From contig NZ_JBLKSS010000185.1 in assembly GCF_047607725.1 (NCBI RefSeq), positions 1 through 7,593 on the forward strand: 7,593 bases of DNA, given 5' to 3'. The translations under genes and the position numbers were made by a program. Of the stretch, positions 1-4,748 are shown piece after piece; the stretch's first letter is position 1, and each line of letters opens with the position of its first letter. The notes under the pieces were generated by a model, which had not been told where the DNA came from, made no database searches, and was given only the letters and a program-made list of their open reading frames with translations. Source of the DNA: JBLKSS01 sp047607725. Its GTDB lineage: Bacteria; Pseudomonadota; Gammaproteobacteria; Enterobacterales; Enterobacteriaceae.

Positions 1-130
1 CGGCAGTTGCAAACTGAACGGCGTGGAGCCGGAAGCGTATCTGCGCCATGTGCTGGCGATTATCGCGGATCATCCCATCAACAAAATCAAAGAGCTCCTG
101 CCGTGGAACCTCACCATCCCTGCTGAATAA
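1..130 (+). CDS. tnpC: IS66-family transposase TnpC, C-terminal fragment (cut by window edge)
   Basis: The reading frame starting at base 2 is open and ends at a TAA (128-130). It gives 42 residues that begin GSCKLNGVEPEAYLRHVL and end in LLPWNLTIPAE. This is the typical C-terminal end of the large IS66-family transposase (the short domain after the DDE catalytic domain): the SCKLNG.EPEAYL stretch and the closing ELLPW are family hallmarks that I recognise. The catalytic residues lie upstream, outside the window, so I cannot say whether the gene is intact. In this family tnpC is the last gene, read toward the right end of the element, which fits a likely tip 30 bases downstream at 160. Confidence 0.88.
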   Translation, partial: GSCKLNGVEPEAYLRHVLAIIADHPINKIKELLPWNLTIPAE

Positions 131-160
131 CTGTCAATACAGCGCTGGGCGTACGCTTAC
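1..160 (+). mobile_element. Right end of an IS66-family insertion sequence
   Basis: The tnpC fragment is followed by 30 bases that end GTACGCTTAC at 160. Read inward from the tip this is GTAAGCGTACGCCCAGCGC. IS66-family elements are known to begin with GTAA at their terminal repeats, to lie a few tens of bases past the tnpC stop, and to make 8-bp target duplications. The expected duplication would be GGATTATC (161-168), with its partner beyond the left edge. The other end is not visible, so the tip is placed from the GTAA rule and the spacing only. Confidence 0.65.
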
Positions 161-290
161 GGATTATCCATGATCTGACAGCTGTCCCTTATAGGATGCG
201 GGTTCACTAGGCATCGTAGTGGAACATATTCTTACCGGGCCATACAACAAACCCACCAATAATTCAAGACGTCCTCCACGGGGCGCTTAC
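161..290. mobile_element. End fragment of a second IS with a 50-bp terminal repeat
   Basis: The last 50 bases (241-290) are the exact reverse complement of 7453-7502, and identity stops precisely at the tip on both sides. The tip again reads GTAAGCG inward, so the element may be IS66-like, but no coding sequence of it is visible. It ends inside a protease gene at 290/291. Bases 161-240 lie between the tip of the tnpC element and this repeat and match no gene I recognise. They are most simply read as internal sequence of this second IS, into which the tnpC element was inserted. An alternative is that the tnpC element really ends at 290 and the GTAAGCG at 160 is internal. The 8 bases next to the tip are GTTTGGTG (291-298). 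Confidence 0.6.
241..290 (-). repeat. 50-bp terminal inverted repeat, left copy
   Basis: Every one of the 50 bases matches the reverse complement of 7453-7502. Read from the tip it starts GTAAGCGCCCCGTGGAGGAC and ends in TTTGTTGTATG. The next base inward differs (G here, A in the other copy) and so does the first flanking base, so the repeat has sharp limits. Different sequence after 50 bases suggests the two copies are opposite ends of the same IS type. Confidence 0.95.
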
Positions 291-910
291 GTTTGGTGCA
301 GATGGTATTGCTTCACGAGCGAACCAAATACATCGGACGAGGATTCATTCAGCGAGCCCGCCTGCTCGAAATAGATCAGGTTGGCTTCATGTTCCGTTAC
401 GCCGTGGGTCAACTCATGCGCCACCACATCAAGCACAATCGTGAAACGGTTGAAGATCTCACCGTCGCCATCGCCGAACACCATCTGTTTCCCATCCCAG
501 AAGGCGTTTTCATAAGCACTACCGTAATGGACGGTGCCGACGAGCGGTAATCCGCGCGCATCCAGAGAGTTACGTTGAAAGACCCGCCAATAAAAATCGT
601 AAGTGATACCCAGGTAATCATAGGCCTCATTGACCGCCACATCTTTCCCCGGCGGCTGCCCTTCTTGCCGCACTCTAATGCCGGGCAGATTCATACTGTT
701 GTGGGTATCGTAAATGGTGCGCTTGATCTTTCCTGGCGGTTGTGCATTTGAGTAATGCGCAACCGACGGATTACGACCCATCAGGTTATGGACGTGGGTC
801 AGGGTATGGCGCGCGAACAGGCGTTGATGCTCACTGCTTTTCTCCATGATGCGTTTCAAAAGGTAAGGGGGGATGACGCTGGCAAAACGCGGGCTGCGGA
901 TGTTCGGCAT
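291..910 (-). pseudogene. Protealysin-like M4 (thermolysin-family) metalloprotease, truncated by an IS
   Basis: The frame begins at ATG 910-908 behind an ideal ribosome binding site and runs about 206 codons. The last codon (ACG) takes its final base from the IS tip, and the stop TAA (289-287) is entirely IS sequence. Residues about 1-50 resemble the protealysin propeptide, with the VIPPYLL motif near residues 12-18. The catalytic domain follows, with FGDGDG (145-150), the zinc motif HELTH (His165, Glu166, His169) and the third zinc ligand Glu189 in LNES. Whole protealysins are roughly 340 residues. Here the C-terminal domain, including the catalytic histidine that matches thermolysin His231, is missing, so no active protease is expected. 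In Serratia a small inhibitor gene (emfourin) lies next to protealysin; here that position is occupied by IS sequence. Confidence 0.9.
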
Positions 911-916
911 AGGAAA

Positions 917-922
917 CCTCCT
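917..922 (-). promoter_or_regulatory. Ribosome binding site of the protease gene
   Basis: On the minus strand AGGAGG lies 6 bases before ATG 910-908. This is a near-perfect Shine-Dalgarno sequence with good spacing, and it fixes the protease start at 910. Confidence 0.85.
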
Positions 923-941
923 GCGCTTGAAGAAAGAATCC

Positions 942-969
942 CACCGCCGTAGGGCGAAGCCCGGCGGGG
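942..969. other. GC-rich hairpin in the protease leader, possible terminator
   Basis: CCGCCG (944-949) pairs perfectly with CGGCGG (962-967). Inside, GGGC and GCCC can form a second short stem around a 3-base loop. On the plus strand a T-rich tail follows (970-980), as in an intrinsic terminator, but no plus-strand gene ends here. On the minus strand the hairpin sits in the presumed 5' untranslated leader of the protease, about 20 bases before the ribosome binding site, and is followed by ATTCTTTCTTC. It could be an attenuator or a stabilising leader structure; the sequence does not decide. Confidence 0.45.
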
Positions 970-975
970 AATTGT

Positions 976-1050
976 TCTTTTAACATGGAAATTAATTATA
1001 ATTCTGATAATANATGGTAATAATTATTATTTTGTCATAAAATAGTAAGC
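976..1050 (-). promoter_or_regulatory. AT-rich promoter region of the protease gene
   Basis: This very AT-rich stretch upstream of the protease contrasts with the GC-rich genes around it. On the minus strand TTGCTT followed by 18 bases and AATAAT is a plausible sigma-70 promoter. It also holds a perfect 12-bp palindrome, TAATAATTATTA (1018-1029), and a perfect 10-bp one, AATTATAATT (994-1003), either of which could bind a regulator. The one unread base (n at 1013) lies between them. The promoter assignment rests only on hexamer likeness. Confidence 0.4.
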
Positions 1051-1086
1051 AAAAACCTGACTTACGGCCGGTGCATGCGCCGGGCC
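1051..1086 (-). terminator. Weak candidate terminator after the dehydrogenase gene
   Basis: Just past the dehydrogenase stop codon, the minus strand can fold GGCC (1086-1083) and CCGGCC (1071-1066 region) into a stem of about 8 pairs with one bulged base, centred on GCATGC. A run of five T follows, but about 10 bases after the stem instead of directly. It is therefore a poor match to an intrinsic terminator, though its position between two same-strand genes is right. Confidence 0.35.
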
Positions 1087-1094
1087 TCGAAAGT

Positions 1095-1970
1095 TCAAGA
1101 ATGCAGGTAACGATAGACTACCGAAATATCGCTATCGCCATGGCCGGCGTCCACCGCCTGCTGCCAGATCTCGCTAATGCGCTGCAACCCCGGCAGATTG
1201 CGCGGATCCGCTGCCTTGAGCGCCAGCCGGGCATCCTTCAGCCCCCAAATCAACGCCATTTGCGGATCATAATTATCTTGCTTGATCATATCCAGCTTGC
1301 CCTTGACATAGGGTGCCGCCAGCGGTCCGCCTTCCAGCACGCCCCAGAGATCGTCGGGACTGAACCCCAACGCCGCCGCCCGCTGCGCGCTTTCCGCCAG
1401 GCCTTCCATCATGGCGATGAGCCAGGTGTTGACCACCAGTTTAATCCGGCTACCGGCCCCGGCCGGACCCAGCCAGCGGGCGCCTTTGGCGATGGTGGCG
1501 AACACCGGTTCAACGGCCGCCGCCGCTTGGCGATCGCCGCTCGCCAAAACCAGCACCTGGGCGTTTTCCGCAGGCGCTTTGGTGCCTGAGACCGGCGCAT
1601 CAATAAACACGATATCGTCGCGCGCCTGACTGACCGCCGCGATGAGCGCCTCCGTGGCTTCCACGCCCAGGGTACCCATCTGGTGGGCAAGCACCGCTTT
1701 CGGCTTCATGGCCGCCAGCGCCCCCTCAGCGCCCAACAACACGGTACGCGTCGTCGGACCGTCCGGCAGCATGGTCAGCACCACATCGGCCTCGCGCACC
1801 GCGTCAGCCGGACTTGCTCAGAGGATTGCGCCCGCCTCGGCCAAATCTTCTCCCCGCGACTGAGTACGGTTCCATACGCGCGTCGCCAGGCCTCGTTTGA
1901 GTAAATTGGCGGCAAAGGCATGACCCATGGCGCCCAATCCGAGCACCGCGACGGTAGGTTGCTTAATCAT
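1095..1970 (-). pseudogene. 3-hydroxyisobutyrate dehydrogenase-family reductase with in-frame stop
   Basis: From ATG 1970-1968 a single frame runs to TGA 1097-1095, giving 291 codons, the usual length for this NAD(P)-dependent beta-hydroxyacid dehydrogenase family. The only interruption is TGA at codon 51 (1820-1818). Before it lies the nucleotide-binding motif VLGLGAMG (residues 9-16). After it come DAPVSGTKAPAE (substrate region, about 125-136) and GSRIKLVVN with the expected catalytic Lys177 and Asn181. The frame is the same on both sides, so one base change is enough to explain the stop. Restarting at GTG 1799 would lose the Rossmann N terminus and is unlikely to yield a working enzyme. 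The start lies 19 bases after the stop of the upstream GNAT gene, so the two probably share a transcript. The family oxidises or reduces 3-hydroxy acids such as 3-hydroxyisobutyrate or tartronate semialdehyde; the exact substrate cannot be told. Confidence 0.88.
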
Positions 1971-1989
1971 CTTGACCCCGCTTCTTTCG

Positions 1990-2439
1990 CTAACGCTGAT
2001 ATTTTATGAAATCGGTTTTGCGGGCGATCTTATCGTAAAGACGCATGGCCTGAAGATTGTCGCTTTGCGTCATCCAGTATACGCCAGCCAGCGCCTCCCG
2101 ATCGGCATAGCGGTAAACCTGCTCAATGAGGCGTCGGCCAATGCCTTGACCGCGCACATGATCGTCCACGTACAGATCCTGCAAATAGAGCATCGCCGGC
2201 TGATACCAGCCGTGATCGTGCAAAATGCAGTTGGCGATGCCTACCAAATGACCGGCGCGTTCGGCGACGAAGCCACACATGCTGGGGTAGGCGTTATCCG
2301 TCAGGCGCGCAAAGGTGTGTTCGTATAGCGCATCGTCGCGAATAGTGGAATAAAAACTGAAATAGCGACACCACAGGAGTTTCCAGTCATCCTTATCGCC
2401 AGGGGCGAGGGCGCGGAGGGTCACTGCGCGGTTGTCCAT
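1990..2439 (-). CDS. GNAT-family N-acetyltransferase (intact)
   Basis: Predicted product of 149 residues. It belongs to the GNAT superfamily, which moves an acetyl group from acetyl-CoA to an amine. The acetyl-CoA binding motif is visible as LYLQDLYVDDHVRGQGIGRR (about residues 84-103), with the pyrophosphate-binding loop RGQGIG at 96-101. The C-terminal MRLYDKIARKTDFIKYQ (about 132-148) is typical of the last helix and strand in this group. I chose ATG 2439 because GGGAGG (2453-2448) lies 8 bases before it and the family fold begins directly after it. The frame is open further upstream to 2589, but that stretch has no family likeness. The length is normal and nothing is missing. The gene lies 19 bases upstream of the dehydrogenase pseudogene and is probably cotranscribed with it. 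The acceptor substrate is unknown. Confidence 0.85.
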   Translation of the reverse strand: MDNRAVTLRALAPGDKDDWKLLWCRYFSFYSTIRDDALYEHTFARLTDNAYPSMCGFVAERAGHLVGIANCILHDHGWYQPAMLYLQDLYVDDHVRGQGIGRRLIEQVYRYADREALAGVYWMTQSDNLQAMRLYDKIARKTDFIKYQR

Positions 2440-2475
2440 AGTAGGAGCCTCCCGATTATAAAGCCAAAGCCATGA

Positions 2476-2504
2476 CGTTATCGGCAAAACCTTCGCCCTG
2501 TCAA
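2476..2504 (-). promoter_or_regulatory. Candidate sigma-70 promoter of the first GNAT gene
   Basis: On the minus strand a perfect -35 box TTGACA (2504-2499) is followed after 16 bases by GATAAC (2482-2477, four of six matches) or after 18 bases by TAACGT. Transcription from here would give a leader of about 30 bases that still contains the GGGAGG ribosome binding site. A perfect TATAAT lies closer to the gene (about 2454-2459), but a start from it would remove the ribosome binding site, so I prefer the TTGACA pair. Confidence 0.45.
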
Positions 2505-2577
2505 TGGCGAACCCTTGATACGGTTTAGCCCCTGTGGGGAAAAAGATCACGGCATCGGCGCTGGCGATGACCGCCGC

Positions 2578-2667
2578 GCAGGGGCACAAGGACCCGGAGC
2601 GAGGACCATCGGGCGGCAGGGGCAGGGGGAAAGCGGAAAGCGCCCGCCGGCTCCCGTTTGCCCCTGC
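2578..2667. repeat. Three copies of GCAGGGGCA, two forming a large hairpin
   Basis: The 9-mer GCAGGGGCA occurs at 2578-2586 and 2616-2624, and its exact reverse complement at 2659-2667. The second and third copies pair into a 9-bp stem, extended inside by a GC-rich second stem (GGGGG against CTCCC). It lies 24 bases beyond the stop of the second GNAT gene, in the 251-base gap before the first GNAT gene. There is no T tract, so it is not a classic intrinsic terminator; it could be a transcript 3'-end or processing structure. Nothing else recognisable lies in 2505-2690. Confidence 0.5.
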
Positions 2668-2690
2668 ATTGCCGGTAACGGCTTGCGGGT

Positions 2691-3147
2691 TCAGTCCGCG
2701 GTGATGGGCGGCTCCCAGCGCATATGCCAGGCGTAATCATCGCCGGTAGTGATAATAAAGCCAAGGCGCAGGTAAAGGTTTTTAGCGGGATTGTTTTTTA
2801 GTACCTTTAATTCCACCGCTAACCCTTCACGCTGCGCCTGCTGCAGGACGCCCCGCCAGCAATTGCTGGCCGATGCCCCGGCGCTGGAATTCCGGCGCCA
2901 CCTGGATCTGGCCGATAAACCAGGCATCGTCGGTAAGATAATATTTGAACAGGCCGGACAGTTTACCCTCCATCAGGATAATATGGGCATCGTTCCAGTG
3001 ATCGATAATTCTGCTCGAATGCGTCTGTTCATCCGTATTGATGCCGTCGTTAATCAGATAGCCCTCCATGGTGGCGAGTCTTAACGTATACAGGGCGGGA
3101 ATATCGTTGACTTCCGCCCGGCGCAGGCTGAGAAAGGTTGAGCTCAT
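2691..3147 (-). pseudogene. Second GNAT-family N-acetyltransferase, broken by a frameshift
   Basis: From ATG 3147-3145, with GGAG 5 bases upstream, the first frame codes about 98 residues: MSSTFLSLRRAEVNDI at the start, then GQIQVAPEFQRRGIGQQLLA, which holds the acetyl-CoA loop QRRGIG (88-93). The protein then continues in another frame as GVLQQAQREGLAVELKVLKN and on to YLRLGFIITTGDDYAWHM, ending at TGA 2693-2691. The switch falls at a run of four C (2851-2854), where one extra base explains it. Rejoined, the product would be about 151 residues, a normal GNAT length with a complete fold. Unrepaired, the protein loses its last helix and strands and gains a short wrong tail. Because the break is in a short homopolymer, a read error is possible. 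Substrate unknown. Confidence 0.83.
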
Positions 3148-3173
3148 AAACACTCCAAAAAACAAATGCTGAG

Positions 3174-3202
3174 ATTATGCGTGCCTGTAGGGTAATGAGC
3201 AA
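3174..3202 (-). promoter_or_regulatory. Candidate sigma-70 promoter of the second GNAT gene
   Basis: On the minus strand TTGCTC (3202-3197) and CATAAT (3179-3174, five of six) are separated by exactly 17 bases. The predicted start about 20 bases before ATG 3147 leaves the GGAG site in the leader. The -10 and spacing are good; the -35 is weak. Confidence 0.45.
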
Positions 3203-3312
3203 TAGGGAAAGCGTTGAGGGTGGCGTGACTTCATTGCCCGATGCGGGACTAAGCGGCCACGTCGGCCTGGCGCACTGAATGCAACTGGGGAAAATCGCCA
3301 GGGCATGCCCGT

Positions 3313-3342
3313 GGCGCAGGGGCCTGTTTTGGCGCCTGCGCC
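3313..3342. other. Perfect 8-bp stem downstream of lacY
   Basis: GGCGCAGG (3313-3320) is the exact reverse complement of CCTGCGCC (3335-3342), with a 14-base spacer. It lies about 90 bases beyond the lacY stop on the lacY strand and overlaps the start of the 44-bp tandem repeat. Neither strand has a T run after it, so it is at most a weak transcript-end structure. The rest of 3203-3312 shows no gene or motif I recognise. Confidence 0.35.
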
Positions 3343-3424
3343 TATGGCAGCTTCTACAATCGCGCCAGCGCTTTTATGCTTGCGCCTATGCCAGTTTATA
3401 CATTCGCTCCCGCGCTTCTAGGCC
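3337..3424. repeat. Imperfect tandem repeat, two 44-bp units, downstream of lacY
   Basis: Units 3337-3380 and 3381-3424 align without gaps at 35 of 44 positions. Both begin TGCGCCTATG and share CGCGCTT or CAGCGCTT near the end. The unit is not a multiple of three and no gene crosses it. Part of unit 1, CGCCAGCGCTTTTATG (3363-3378), is nearly repeated inside the 3' end of lacY as CGCCAGCGCTTTATG (3458-3472). The array could therefore be derived from old duplications of the lacY tail. In E. coli this is where lacA would follow; I see no lacA remnant. Confidence 0.65.
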
Positions 3425-3433
3425 TGCGTCTTG

Positions 3434-4708
3434 TCATTGTACGCTGGGCGCCAGCGCCGCCAGCGCTTTATGGCGCCCCGTCAGCAAAAAGGCGGAAATA
3501 AGGGTAAACGACAGGGTTATCAGACCCAATACCAAATACGCTTGATGAAAGCCGCCCTGGTCATACATTCTGCCTACCCAGGTGGACAGCACGACGCCGG
3601 ATAATTGTTTCGATAAATTGAAGCCGATAAGAAACAGCGTCGCGGATAACCGTGGATCGAACGCCGAGGAAATATATTTGAAGGCTCCCACCAGCAAAAA
3701 CGGGAGTTCAAACATATGCAGCGTCTTAAGAATGATGACATCGACACCGCTGGTGGCGAATGACGAGCCGAGAATGCGCACCGACATGATAATGCCCGCC
3801 ACCAGCAGCACATTTTTACTGCCGATACGGTTAATAATCGCCGGGGTGAAAAACATAATCAGGCCGTTAAGCAATTCCCCGCCAGTGGTCACAAAATCGA
3901 AGATTTCGGTCCCCTGCTGGGGGCTGGCAAAAAAGCCTTTGAAGAAATTGGTGAACTGCTGATCGAAAACATCGTAAATGCTGGCTACCCCAATAACGTA
4001 AACGATAAACGCCCAAAAACGCGGCATAACCAACAGCTCTGTCGCCATTTTCAGCGAAAAGGCGCGTCGGTTGGCGCCCAATTGATCCAGCACCTGCGCA
4101 TTCACATTGCCTTCAGGGCGCGATAAAAACAGCAATAGTGCCAATATCACCGCAAAACCGGAGGCAATCCAGAAGGTAATATTGGGATCAATACTGAACA
4201 AAATCCCGGTCAATGAGGCGCAAATGGCCCAACCCACGACGCCCGATACGCGCACCCGGCCATATTCAAAATGATTGGCGCGGCTGACGCGCTCGATAAA
4301 CGCTTCTACCGCCCCGGAACCGCTGGAGAACACAAAGCCGAGATACAATCCCCCCGCCAGCGCGCCGGCGTAAATATTGAATTGCAGCAAGGGCGATAGA
4401 ATAAAGATGAAAAACGGCGCGAACAAAATCAGCCCGATGGTAATGCTCCACAGCAGATGTTTACGCAACCCCAATTTATCCGAGATTAGGCCAAATAGCG
4501 GCTGGAACACGATAGCGAAAAACGAGATTGAGGAGAACACCATACCGGTCTCGGTTTTGCTGAGGTGATTGACGTCCGCCAGCCAGATGGGAAAAAGCGG
4601 GAAATAGGCGGACATAATGAAATAATAGAAAAAGAAGAACAGCATAAAGTAGATAAAATTATGCTTCTCCTGGGTCGTCAGCATCGCAGTCTTCATCATC
4701 GTCACCAC
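3434..4708 (-). CDS. lacY: Lactose permease LacY (galactoside:H+ symporter)
   Basis: A 12-helix major facilitator protein of the inner membrane that couples proton and galactoside uptake. It aligns over its whole length to E. coli LacY: FFFFYYFIMSAYFPLFPIWL in helix 1, FQPLFGLISDKLGLRKHLLW around the loop 2-3 motif, and VYVIGVASIYDVFDQQFTNF in helix 7. All six residues known to be essential in E. coli are present in context: Glu126 (AVEAFIE), Arg144 (YGRVRVSG), Glu269 (GGELLN), Arg302 (MSVRILGSS), and Lys319, His322 and Glu325 (ILKTLHMFE). Cys148, near the sugar site, is Val here. The frame is open from GTG 4708; ATG at 4699, 4696 or 4684 are alternatives, and 4684 gives 416 residues, closest to the usual 417. 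None has a strong ribosome binding site. It lies 39 bases downstream of the lacZ pseudogene in the standard lac order. No stop or frameshift is seen. Confidence 0.93.
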   Translation of the reverse strand: MVTMMKTAMLTTQEKHNFIYFMLFFFFYYFIMSAYFPLFPIWLADVNHLSKTETGMVFSSISFFAIVFQPLFGLISDKLGLRKHLLWSITIGLILFAPFFIFILSPLLQFNIYAGALAGGLYLGFVFSSGSGAVEAFIERVSRANHFEYGRVRVSGVVGWAICASLTGILFSIDPNITFWIASGFAVILALLLFLSRPEGNVNAQVLDQLGANRRAFSLKMATELLVMPRFWAFIVYVIGVASIYDVFDQQFTNFFKGFFASPQQGTEIFDFVTTGGELLNGLIMFFTPAIINRIGSKNVLLVAGIIMSVRILGSSFATSGVDVIILKTLHMFELPFLLVGAFKYISSAFDPRLSATLFLIGFNLSKQLSGVVLSTWVGRMYDQGGFHQAYLVLGLITLSFTLISAFLLTGRHKALAALAPSVQ

Positions 4709-4732
4709 GTTTGGTCGGTATCGGGGGGATTA

Positions 4733-4748
4733 AGGGGGCGAACCCCCT
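4733..4748 (-). other. Hairpin at the lacZ-lacY junction
   Basis: On the lac strand AGGGGG and CCCCCT form a perfect 6-bp stem around a TTCG loop, starting at the last base of the lacZ stop codon (TGA 4750-4748). A further run of six C follows shortly after. There is no T tract, so it need not stop transcription; such a structure could lower lacY translation or protect the upstream message. Confidence 0.5.

Noticed and set aside
1071..1589. Plus-strand open frame of 172 codons
   Set aside because: Antisense to the dehydrogenase, whose motifs are clear; composition is typical of a shadow frame.
2454..2459. Perfect TATAAT just before the first GNAT gene
   Set aside because: No -35 at a suitable distance, and transcription from it would start at or after the ribosome binding site.
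2440..2589. 50-codon N-terminal extension of the first GNAT gene
   Set aside because: The GGGAGG site and the start of GNAT homology both point to ATG 2439, and the extension has no family likeness.
3148..3165. Upstream ATG at 3165 for the second GNAT gene
   Set aside because: The GGAG ribosome binding site sits inside that extension and matches ATG 3147.
3337..3424. CRISPR array
   Set aside because: Only two directly adjoining diverged units with no spacers and no cas genes.
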